A program made the position numbers and the translations under genes. A stretch of DNA of 6,749 nt from an uncultured Oscillibacter sp. (GTDB lineage: Bacteria > Bacillota > Clostridia > Oscillospirales > Oscillospiraceae), in the NCBI GenBank assembly GCA_946530565.1, contig CAMNAE010000087.1:1-6749 (forward strand). Direction: 5' to 3'. Positions 1-6,102 of this stretch are shown here, piece after piece; positions within the stretch are counted from its first letter, which is position 1, and every line of letters begins with the position of its first letter. The notes beneath the pieces are model-generated. The model saw nothing but the letters and a program-made list of their open reading frames with translations. It had not been told where the DNA came from and did no database searches.

Positions 1-481
1 CGTCGAGATCCTTTAAGTCGCGCAGCAGGATGCCCGCGAACGGCCTGCCGGAGCGGGCCGGCTCCGAAACGCCGCAGATGATACACAGTGCGTGCCCGCC
101 GTTTCCCTCCGCCTCGCCCATCTTCAGGGGGCGCAGATGATAGATCCGGCCGGACTGGAAAACCTCCTCCGCATACGAAGCAAGCGTCGCCCGCTCGTCG
201 GGGTGGAGGAATTCGGTGTTGGAATAGACGACCGTGCCGTCCTCGGCGATCAGATAAAACTCCGTGCCGAAGGTCGGTCCGCTGTCCGGGGAATAGGTGT
301 CGAGGATGCTGCGCGCCTGATCCTCGGCCATCTGGAAGAGATTGGCGCGGTTGTTCAGCGCCGGCACGGCGATCGTGAAGGCGAGGCCGATCAGAAGACC
401 GATGAAATAGGCGAGGAGAGCGAAGAAGACGCTTGCGCGGCGGCGCGCCGAAGGGTCGGAATACGCTTTATTTTTTCTCAT
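1..481 (-). CDS. Probable sensor histidine kinase, N-terminal part (runs off the left edge)
   Basis: An open frame of 160 codons begins at ATG 481-479 and stays open to the left edge, so the gene is partial at its 3' end. Seen: a basic N-terminus (MRKNKAYSDPSARRR), one hydrophobic segment at about residues 17-40, then a soluble stretch to residue 160. That stretch includes a segment around residues 75-88 (FYLIAEDGTVVYSN) resembling the DxxGxVxYSN strand pattern of Cache/PAS-like extracytoplasmic sensor domains. Context: the start lies inside the last codons of the response regulator gene, a 14-base overlap with a GAGAGA just upstream, implying translational coupling. Regulator-kinase pairs are commonly arranged this way, with the kinase second. 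The catalytic HisKA and HATPase domains and a second membrane segment would lie outside the window, so the kinase identity is inferred. Another membrane sensor remains possible. Confidence 0.75.
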   Translation of the reverse strand, partial: MRKNKAYSDPSARRRASVFFALLAYFIGLLIGLAFTIAVPALNNRANLFQMAEDQARSILDTYSPDSGPTFGTEFYLIAEDGTVVYSNTEFLHPDERATLASYAEEVFQSGRIYHLRPLKMGEAEGNGGHALCIICGVSEPARSGRPFAGILLRDLKDLD

Positions 482-1160
482 TTCTCTCGTTGATCATATA
501 GCCCACGCCGTAGACCGATTTGAATTCGATCCCGGCCCTGTGTTCGGGGATCTTGCCGCGGATGCGGGCGATGAGCGTGTCGACCGCGCGGTAATCTCCA
601 TAGTAGTTCTCGCCCCAAACGGCGTTGACGATGTCGTCGCGCGAGACCACCTCGCCCCTGCGCTCGATCAGGAAGGCCAGCAGCTCGACCTCGCGCGGCG
701 TCAGCTTGACCGCCTCGCCGCGGATCGAAACCTCGTAAGCCTTGGCGTTGACGGAAAGCTCACCGAGCTGCAAAACCTGGCTGCTCTTCTTTGAGCCGGC
801 GCGGCGCAGCACGGTACGGACGCGAACGGCCAGCTCCCGCGGGGAGAAGGGCTTGGCGACATAGTCGTCCGCGCCGAGCTCCAGACCGATGATGCGGTCG
901 ATCTCCTCGCCCTTGGCAGAGAGAAAGATGATCGGCACATCGCTGAACTTGCGGATCTCGCGGCAGACGTCGGTGCCGAACATCTTCGGCAGCATGATGT
1001 CAAGGATGACCAGATCAAAGCTCTGCTCTTTGACCAGCCTCAGCGCCGTTTCCCCATCGTAAACGGAGACCGTCCGGATGCCGTCGGACTTGAGATAAAG
1101 ACTGAGACTTTGATGGACGACCTCGTTGTCGTCACAGATCAGCACGGTGTACTGGCTCAT
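468..1160 (-). CDS. OmpR/PhoB-family two-component response regulator
   Basis: This complete 230-residue protein is a DNA-binding transcription regulator acting in the cytoplasm after phosphorylation by a partner kinase. The receiver domain (about 4-115) has the acidic pair D10-D11, the phospho-acceptor D54 in VILDIMLP, S81 at the conserved Thr/Ser position and K103 in AKPF. The C-terminal winged helix (about 128-224) shows the family wording LTPREVELLAFL, the recognition-helix region RAVDTLIARIRGKI and the terminal hairpin KSVYGVGYMI. Length is normal for the family. The start is supported by AAGGAGG (minus strand, 1174-1168) 7 bases upstream. The probable sensor gene overlaps its end by 14 bases. 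The gene diverges from a peptide-type ABC transporter operon, which makes that operon and its own promoter plausible targets. The signal sensed is unknown. All key residues are intact. Confidence 0.96.
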   Translation of the reverse strand: MSQYTVLICDDNEVVHQSLSLYLKSDGIRTVSVYDGETALRLVKEQSFDLVILDIMLPKMFGTDVCREIRKFSDVPIIFLSAKGEEIDRIIGLELGADDYVAKPFSPRELAVRVRTVLRRAGSKKSSQVLQLGELSVNAKAYEVSIRGEAVKLTPREVELLAFLIERRGEVVSRDDIVNAVWGENYYGDYRAVDTLIARIRGKIPEHRAGIEFKSVYGVGYMINERNEKK

Positions 1161-1193
1161 AGACGAGCCTCCTTGCTCTTATAAACTGATGCG

Positions 1194-1222
1194 ATTTTAG
1201 CACATTTCAACAAAATCGACAA
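1194..1222 (-). promoter_or_regulatory. Predicted sigma-A-type promoter for the response regulator gene
   Basis: Read on the minus strand, a -35 box TTGTCG (1222-1217) is separated by exactly 17 bases from a -10 box TAAAAT (1199-1194). The -10 box is preceded by TGC, giving an extended -10 (TGnTAAAAT). Transcription would start near 1187 and leave a short leader of roughly 27 bases containing the AAGGAGG ribosome binding site. The match (four of six at -35, five of six at -10, ideal spacing, extended -10) is good for an AT-rich divergent gap. It is a prediction from consensus only. Confidence 0.6.
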
Positions 1223-1285
1223 GGTTTACTTTGGTGAAAAAAGATATTTTTGTAAATTTACACATTTACGCAACAATTCGACAGG
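1201..1285. repeat. Imperfect direct repeat pair in the divergent intergenic region
   Basis: Two copies start exactly 60 bases apart, at 1201-1224 and 1261-1285. They share, in order, CACATTT, CAACAA, TCGACA and GG, with small indels between the blocks. The left copy covers the -35 box and spacer of the predicted minus-strand promoter. The right copy, read on the minus strand, retains a poorer -35-like CTGTCG followed 18 bases later by TAAATT. It may be a duplicated promoter core, a pair of regulator binding sites, or chance in an AT-rich stretch. Confidence 0.4.
1251..1262. promoter_or_regulatory. Perfect 12-base palindrome TGTAAATTTACA, possible operator
   Basis: TGTAAATTTACA is its own reverse complement. 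It sits between the minus-strand promoter and the transporter gene. Its TTTAC half-site recurs in direct orientation at 1225-1229, 1257-1261 and 1265-1269. OmpR-type regulators usually bind direct repeats and many one-component repressors bind palindromes, so either reading is possible. No regulator is identified from sequence. Confidence 0.35.
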
Positions 1286-1287
1286 CT

Positions 1288-1350
1288 TTCCGCCACAACA
1301 TCCTGTGCGGCCTGTGGTACAACGGTATCAGCATACCGCACAAAGCGGAA
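1288..1350 (+). promoter_or_regulatory. Potentially structured mRNA leader upstream of the binding-protein gene
   Basis: Three short complementary pairs nest in an order that permits a three-way junction. TTCCG (1288-1292) pairs with CGGAA (1346-1350). CCACA (1293-1297) pairs with TGTGG (1313-1317). CGGTAT (1323-1328) pairs with ATACCG (1333-1338) across a four-base CAGC loop. A competing perfect 7-base helix, TGTGCGG (1304-1310) with CCGCACA (1336-1342), would exclude the last two. The element ends about 20 bases before the ribosome binding site, with no terminator stem in between. I do not recognise a known riboswitch class. The stems are short and a fortuitous fold is possible. Confidence 0.3.
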
Positions 1351-1367
1351 TATTCCAAAAATAAAAA

Positions 1368-1375
1368 AGAAGGAG
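1368..1375 (+). promoter_or_regulatory. Ribosome binding site that sets the binding-protein start
   Basis: AGAAGGAG lies 8 bases before ATG 1384, in an A-rich unstructured stretch. It fixes the start there rather than at the in-frame TTG at 1231. The TTG would add 51 residues with no leader character, placing the lipoprotein signal peptide internally. Confidence 0.9.
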
Positions 1376-1383
1376 AAAACAAA

Positions 1384-3099
1384 ATGAAGAAGTTCTTAGC
1401 ACTGCTTCTCGCTCTGGTCATGGTTGCCGGCCTCGCCGCCTGCGGCCAGCAGTCCGCCCCCGCCCAGAGCGCGCAGAGCGCGCCGAACGCTGCCGAAGCC
1501 ATTGAGGAAAGCAGCACGGCTCTGGACAACACCGTCGAGGTGGAAAACACCGGCTATATCAAGGACTATATCGCCGTCAACAGCCTTGTCGCCACCTCTC
1601 TGACCCCCTGGGGCACCTCCAACGACACCCCGGGCAACTATGAAGTCTACGAGATGCTCTACGAGTGCGACGCCCTGAGCAACATCTACCCCCTGCTGGC
1701 TGACGCCAACCGCGGCGGCTCCTACATCTACCAGGGCAAGCCCCTGCCCGGCTGCGACCATGAGGAAGGCACCGGCGTCTACGATGTGTACATCTACGAC
1801 TGCATCTATGACCAGAAGGGCGAGCACATCACCGCTTCCGACGTTGCCTTCTCCTACAACTGGCAGAAGGACAACGAAGCCGTTTCCGGCTGGAACGACC
1901 TTGTCTCCATCGAGGCCCTTGACGACACCACCGTCCGCTTCACCTTCAACAGCGAAGTCAACGGCGTCGGCGGCCTGACCGACATCTTCTGCCGCTGCTT
2001 CATCGTCAGCGAAAAGACCTTCACCGAGTCCGGCGACCAGCTGGTCGGCCAGATGATCGGCACCGGCCCCTACAAGTTCGAGAGCTTTGACGGCACGGCC
2101 ATCACCCTCAAGCGCAACGAGGACTACTGGCAGCTCAAGGCCGGCATGACCCCGCGCCCCGAGCAGGCAGCCAACGTCGAGACCATCGTTTACCGTATGA
2201 TCGGCGAGAGTGCCCAGGTCATCATCGGCCTCCAGACCGGCGACCTGACCTGCTGCCCCGAGTTCAACCGCGCCGACGACGCGCTGACCTTTGCCAATAA
2301 CGATAAGTTCAAGATCACCTACTATCCCCAGAAGTTCGTCAACTACCTCAACGCCAACTGCGACGAAGCTTCCCCGCTGCACGACATCAACCTGCGCAAG
2401 GCTGTGTTCTATGCCGTTGACATCGACGGTCTCATCCAGGCCACCGGCGGCACCTATGAGCGTCTGTATGCCTACGCCAACTACTACGGCGGCTACAGCG
2501 ACGCCACCTGGTTCAAGTGGGAAGACATGGACAACTACAACACCTACACCGGCGGCGCCATCGAGGGCGTCGGCTCCAACCGCGCCGAGGTCGTGAAGTA
2601 CTACCTCGACCAGTCCAGCTACAACGGAGAGAAGCTCTACATCCTCTGCCAGAGCTCCGATGAGGCCACTGTTATCGCCGGCCAGCTGGCCCAGTACGGC
2701 ATCAACGCCGAGGTCAAGGCTGTCGACCGCACCTCCGCCCGTACCACGCAGGGTGACCCGACCCAGTGGGATCTCGAAGTCGGCATGATGGCCGGCGACA
2801 ACATTGCGGTCGTCTGGGAGCACGGCTTCGGCACGGCCAACACCGGCACCGGCAAGACCTCGAACTATGTCAGCGACCCCGAGTGGAACGATCTGCTGGC
2901 TCTGTGCAACACCGCCGACGGCCACACCAAGGAGAACATGGAAGCCTGGTGGCAGCACGCCGTTGACAACGCCTACACCATGGGTCTGTTCACCACCAAG
3001 ACCTATATGGTCCTCCCGAGCGACATGATCAATGCCGTTCAGGGCGACAAGCTCACCTTCCTCCCCGGCGCCTGCACCTGGGCTGCTCCCGAGGCCTGA
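1384..3099 (+). CDS. ABC transporter substrate-binding lipoprotein, family 5 (Opp/Dpp type)
   Basis: This complete 571-residue extracytoplasmic receptor delivers a substrate to the permease pair encoded downstream. Residues 1-20 are a lipoprotein signal peptide (MKKFLALLLALVMVAGLAAC) with lipobox LAAC, so C20 would be lipidated and anchored to the outer face of the membrane. A low-complexity Ala/Gln/Ser/Glu tether (about 21-55) follows. The family-5 fold is shown by SDVAFSYNWQKD near 152-163, the strand-turn ALDDTTVRFTF (178-188), GTGPYKF (226-232), LKRNEDYW (242-249) and NLRKAVFYAVDIDGLI (336-351). Length is normal for peptide/nickel-type receptors. There are 11 cysteines after C20, including CRC (203-205) and CC (290-291), which is many for an exported protein but compatible with an anaerobe. 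Substrate specificity cannot be read; peptides are most likely. Codons are strongly C-ending, suggesting high expression. The start is set by AGAAGGAG and the lipoprotein signal. Confidence 0.94.
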   Translation: MKKFLALLLALVMVAGLAACGQQSAPAQSAQSAPNAAEAIEESSTALDNTVEVENTGYIKDYIAVNSLVATSLTPWGTSNDTPGNYEVYEMLYECDALSNIYPLLADANRGGSYIYQGKPLPGCDHEEGTGVYDVYIYDCIYDQKGEHITASDVAFSYNWQKDNEAVSGWNDLVSIEALDDTTVRFTFNSEVNGVGGLTDIFCRCFIVSEKTFTESGDQLVGQMIGTGPYKFESFDGTAITLKRNEDYWQLKAGMTPRPEQAANVETIVYRMIGESAQVIIGLQTGDLTCCPEFNRADDALTFANNDKFKITYYPQKFVNYLNANCDEASPLHDINLRKAVFYAVDIDGLIQATGGTYERLYAYANYYGGYSDATWFKWEDMDNYNTYTGGAIEGVGSNRAEVVKYYLDQSSYNGEKLYILCQSSDEATVIAGQLAQYGINAEVKAVDRTSARTTQGDPTQWDLEVGMMAGDNIAVVWEHGFGTANTGTGKTSNYVSDPEWNDLLALCNTADGHTKENMEAWWQHAVDNAYTMGLFTTKTYMVLPSDMINAVQGDKLTFLPGACTWAAPEA

Positions 3100-3114
3100 T
3101 TTCCGTCACAATGG

Positions 3115-3154
3115 AGGGCGTCAATTCTCACAAAAGGGAACTGACGCCCTTTTT
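3115..3154 (+). terminator. Stem-loop terminator/attenuator between the binding-protein and permease genes
   Basis: AGGGCGTCA (3115-3123) pairs perfectly with TGACGCCCT (3142-3150) across an 18-base loop, followed directly by a T run (3150-3154). It lies 15 bases after the binding-protein stop and 41 bases before the first permease start. In operons of this type such an element usually allows partial read-through, giving more receptor than membrane complex. I see no separate strong promoter in the 41 bases that follow. Confidence 0.85.
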
Positions 3155-3195
3155 GTACTCTTCTTTTACCTGTTAAATAAAGAGAGGTCACCTTT

Positions 3196-4161
3196 ATGTG
3201 GAGATACATTGTAAAACGCCTGATCGCGCTGGTGATCGTACTGCTGTGCGTGGCGGTGATCATCTTCTGCGTCCTCTGGTTCATGCCGGGCGACCCTGCG
3301 GAGATCATCCTGGGCATGTCCGTCCCGGAGGCAGACCGTGAGGCGCTGCGAATAAAAATGGGCTGGAACGACCCGTTCTTATTGCAGCTCGGCAGATACA
3401 TGCGCGACGTGTTCCTGCATCTTGACTTTGGCGATTCCTACCAGTATAAAGTCCCCGTTTCGCAGGGCTTTATGGAGAGACTGCCCCGTACGCTGACGCT
3501 GGGCCTGATCTCGGTCTTTATCCAGACCGTCATCGGCATCCCGCTCGGCGTCTCCGCGGCGATCCACCGCAACACCCTGCAGGACCAGGGCCTGCTGGTC
3601 TTCGCCATGGTATTCATTTCCGTTCCGCAATTCTGGTTCGCGCTGATGATGGTCGTGCTCTTCTCGGTCAAGCTCGGGTGGCTGCCGCCATTCGGCATAG
3701 GAAGCTGGAAGCACTGGATCATGCCGATCATCGCAAACTCCATCTCCGGCATCGCCATGAACGCCCGACAGACGCGCTCGGCCGTGCTGGAGACCATCCG
3801 CAGCGACTTTGTCACCACGGCCCGCGCCAAGGGCCTGCCCGAGGGCAAGGTCATCTACAAGCACATGCTGCCCAACGCCCTCATCCCTGTTATCAACGGT
3901 CTGGGCATGCAGCTTAGCATGTGCGTCGGCGGCACGGTCGTCATCGAAAGCGTGTTTTCCTTCCCGGGCGTCGGCAACTACATGCTCAACGGCATCAACG
4001 GTCTGGACTACCCGGTCGTGCGCGGCTGCGTGCTGATCCTGGCGGCGGTCTCGGCGGTGATGACGCTCGTCGTCGACCTGGTCTACGGTTTCCTTGACCC
4101 GCGCATCAAGGCGCAGTACGTCAACTACGCTGCCAAGAAGGGGGCGAAAAAGGCCGCATGA
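3196..4161 (+). CDS. ABC transporter permease, DppB/OppB type
   Basis: This complete 321-residue inner-membrane channel subunit pairs with the next gene product to carry the substrate across the membrane. The N-terminus MWRYIVKRLI leads into a membrane segment (about 9-30) followed by the family motif MPGDPAE (30-36). An extracytoplasmic stretch follows, then further hydrophobic segments near 100-122, 133-160, 173-190, 236-258 and 277-300, consistent with the six-helix B-type topology. The cytoplasmic EAA loop that docks to the ATPases is DFVTTARAKGLPEGKVIYKHMLPN (residues 204-227, with A211 and G213). The tail LDPRIK (300-305) is typical. Length is normal. The start has GAGAGG (3182-3187) 8 bases upstream. 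The end overlaps the next gene by ATGA. Family membership is clear; the substrate is not. Confidence 0.95.
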   Translation: MWRYIVKRLIALVIVLLCVAVIIFCVLWFMPGDPAEIILGMSVPEADREALRIKMGWNDPFLLQLGRYMRDVFLHLDFGDSYQYKVPVSQGFMERLPRTLTLGLISVFIQTVIGIPLGVSAAIHRNTLQDQGLLVFAMVFISVPQFWFALMMVVLFSVKLGWLPPFGIGSWKHWIMPIIANSISGIAMNARQTRSAVLETIRSDFVTTARAKGLPEGKVIYKHMLPNALIPVINGLGMQLSMCVGGTVVIESVFSFPGVGNYMLNGINGLDYPVVRGCVLILAAVSAVMTLVVDLVYGFLDPRIKAQYVNYAAKKGAKKAA

Positions 4162-5036
4162 AACATCCGGAACATCACGAACAGAAAAGGAAAAAGCAAA
4201 GCCAGTTTTTAGAGGTGCTCAAGCGCCTGGCGCGCAAGCCCTCCGCCATGATCGGCCTTTGCATCTTCATCGCGGTCATCCTGGTGTGCGCCCTCGCGCC
4301 CGTCTTTGCTCCCTATGACCCCAACTACATGGACTACACGGCCATCAACGCAACGCCCTCCGCCGCGCACCTGTGCGGCTGCGACAACCTCGGCCGCGAT
4401 ATCCTCTCCCGTCTGATTTACGGCGGCCGCTATTCGCTCTCTCTCGGCTTTACCTGCGCGCTGATCGGCATGTTCTTCGGTCTGGCCTTCGGCACGCTGG
4501 TCGGCTATTCCGGCGGCGCGGTCGACAACGTGGCCATGCGTATCTGCGACATCTGGATGGCCATCCCCGGCATGCTGCTTTGCATCATCCTCTCCGCGGC
4601 TCTCGGCAACGGCATCCCGCAGACCATCGTCGCCATGACGATGGGCGGCATCCCCGGCTCGATCCGCGGCACGCGCGCCATGGCGCTGCGCGAGCGCAAC
4701 ATGGAGTATCTCGAGGCCGCCAAGGCCATGAACTGCTCCAAGGCCAAGATCCTCTACAAGCACATGCTGCCCAATATCGTCGCGCCCACGATCATCGGCA
4801 CCACCGGCCAGATCGGCGGCACGATCATGCAGGCGGCCGGCCTTTCCTTCATCGGTCTCGGCATCCAGCCGCCTACGCCGGAGTGGGGCGCCATGTGCTC
4901 TGCCGGACGCAACTTTATCCTGACCTATCCGCACCTGATGCTCTGGCCCGGCGTCGCGATCCTCATCACCGTCCTGTCGATCAACATGTTCGGCGACGGT
5001 CTGCGCGACGCGATGGACCCGCGCCTGAAAGACTAA
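4158..5036 (+). CDS. ABC transporter permease, DppC/OppC type
   Basis: This complete 292-residue second channel subunit begins with a basic cytoplasmic segment (MKHPEHHEQKRKKQSQFLEVLKRLARKPSA) before membrane helix 1 (about 31-51), typical of C-type permeases. The conserved loop HLCGCDNLGRDILSRLIYGGRYSL (71-94) matches the usual H-x-LGTDxxGRDxxSRLIYG pattern, except that Leu and Thr are both cysteine here (C73 or C74 depending on alignment, and C75 at the Thr position). Helices follow near 97-117, 134-151, 206-232 and 262-281. The EAA loop is YLEAAKAMNCSKAKILYKHMLPN (about 184-206), nearly ending in the same KHMLPN as its partner. The C-terminus has the usual MFGDGLRDAMDPRLKD. The start overlaps the preceding stop (ATGA, 4158-4161) and has only a weak purine-rich site (GGGGGCGAAAAAGG), so it probably relies on translational coupling. 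Confidence 0.95.
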   Translation: MKHPEHHEQKRKKQSQFLEVLKRLARKPSAMIGLCIFIAVILVCALAPVFAPYDPNYMDYTAINATPSAAHLCGCDNLGRDILSRLIYGGRYSLSLGFTCALIGMFFGLAFGTLVGYSGGAVDNVAMRICDIWMAIPGMLLCIILSAALGNGIPQTIVAMTMGGIPGSIRGTRAMALRERNMEYLEAAKAMNCSKAKILYKHMLPNIVAPTIIGTTGQIGGTIMQAAGLSFIGLGIQPPTPEWGAMCSAGRNFILTYPHLMLWPGVAILITVLSINMFGDGLRDAMDPRLKD

Positions 5037-5052
5037 GGGAGGGCAGCGAAAA

Positions 5053-6102
5053 ATGAGTGAAAAATTCGTTGAAGTAAAGGATCTGCACGTTCAGTACAGC
5101 TCCAACCGGCAGATCGTCCACGCGGTCAACGGCGTCAGCTTTGACATTGATAAGGGCGAGACGCTCGGCCTCGTCGGCGAGACCGGCGCGGGCAAGACCA
5201 CGATCGCCAAGGCGATCCTGCGCATCCTGCCCGATCCCCCCGCCAAGGTCACGGCCGGCGAGATCTGGCTTGACGGCGAGGATCTGCTGAAAAAGCCGGA
5301 AAAGGAAATGCTCTCGATCCGCGGCGGCAAGGTGGCCATGATCTTCCAGGATCCGATGACCGCCCTCAACCCCACGATGACAGTCGGCAGCCAGATCTCC
5401 GAGGTCGTGCTGCTGCACAACGAAGGCATAAGCAAGCGCCAGGCCGAGGAGCGCACCGTTGAGATGCTCGAGCTGGTCGGCATTCCCGCGATCCGCTACG
5501 GCGAATACCCGCACCAGTTCTCCGGCGGCATGAAGCAGCGCGTCGTCATCGCGATGGCGCTGGCCTGCAACCCCGAGCTGCTGCTGGCCGACGAGCCCAC
5601 TACCGCGCTGGACGTCACGATCCAGGCGCAGGTGCTGGAGATGATGATGGAGCTGAAGAAAAAGCTCAACACCTCCATGATCCTCATCACCCACGACCTC
5701 GGCGTCGTAGCCGAGACCTGCGACAAGGTCGCGGTCATCTATGCGGGCAAGATCGTGGAATACGGCAGCAAGGAAGACATCTTCCGCCATCCGACGCATC
5801 CCTACACGCTGGGCCTGTTCGGCTCGCTGCCCAAGCTCGACGACGATTCCAAGCGTCTCAGCCCCATCCACGGGCTGCCGCCCGATCCCACCAACCTGCC
5901 GGAAGGCTGCGCCTTCCATCCCCGCTGCCCGCTCACCAAGAAGACCGCCGCGCATAAGAGCCCGGTACAGGACGAGGAAGCTAAGGGCAAACGGGCGCAT
6001 ATCTGCCCGGTCTGCTTTGAGGGCGAGCCGCCCCTGCGCGAGATCACCCCGGGTCACTTCGTTGCCTGCCACCTGTGCGGAAACGGAAAGGAGGCCGAGT
6101 AA
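5053..6102 (+). CDS. ABC transporter ATP-binding protein, DppD/OppD type
   Basis: This complete 349-residue ATPase powers the importer at the cytoplasmic face. Walker A is GETGAGKTT (42-50, K48) and the Q-loop is Q99 in [12 protein letters not shown]. The signature is FSGGM (156-160) in [10 protein letters not shown], the usual form in this family. Walker B is LLLADEP with catalytic E181, the D-loop is ALDVT (185-189) and the switch histidine is H214 in LITHDL. The family C-terminal extension follows: [32 protein letters not shown], then [17 protein letters not shown]. The paired cysteines C286 and C292 and the later C339 are the positions that in relatives bind an iron-sulfur cluster. The usual third cysteine, normally about seven residues after C292, is displaced by an inserted stretch, with C318 and C321 as candidates. 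GGGAGG (5037-5042) lies 10 bases before the start; the gap to the previous gene is 16 bases. Confidence 0.96.
   Translation: MSEKFVEVKDLHVQYSSNRQIVHAVNGVSFDIDKGETLGLVGETGAGKTTIAKAILRILPDPPAKVTAGEIWLDGEDLLKKPEKEMLSIRGGKVAMIFQDPMTALNPTMTVGSQISEVVLLHNEGISKRQAEERTVEMLELVGIPAIRYGEYPHQFSGGMKQRVVIAMALACNPELLLADEPTTALDVTIQAQVLEMMMELKKKLNTSMILITHDLGVVAETCDKVAVIYAGKIVEYGSKEDIFRHPTHPYTLGLFGSLPKLDDDSKRLSPIHGLPPDPTNLPEGCAFHPRCPLTKKTAAHKSPVQDEEAKGKRAHICPVCFEGEPPLREITPGHFVACHLCGNGKEAE
6087..6094 (+). promoter_or_regulatory. Ribosome binding site for the DppF-type ATPase, inside the preceding gene
   Basis: AAAGGAGG lies in the last codons of the DppD-type gene, 8 bases before ATG 6103. The preceding stop TAA (6100-6102) directly abuts that ATG, so the two ATPases should be made in coupled, near-equal amounts. 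Confidence 0.88.

Noticed and set aside
92..493. A 133-codon plus-strand open frame over the left-edge sensor gene
   Set aside because: It is antisense to an uninterrupted frame with a membrane segment that is coupled to the response regulator. It has no convincing start signal of its own.
1231..1258. Candidate plus-strand promoter TTGGTG-16-TAAATT for the transporter operon
   Set aside because: The boxes match the consensus at only three and four of six positions. No better -35/-10 pair was found on the plus strand, so I leave the operon promoter unassigned.
1231..1383. N-terminal extension of the binding protein from TTG 1231
   Set aside because: It would bury the lipoprotein signal peptide behind 51 extra residues. 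The ribosome binding site AGAAGGAG is correctly placed for ATG 1384 instead.
1396..2958. A 520-codon open frame on the minus strand antisense to the binding-protein gene
   Set aside because: It is a shadow of strongly C-ending codons in the real gene. Its product is a low-complexity Val/Ala/Gly/Asp-rich sequence with no family motifs and no upstream ribosome binding site.
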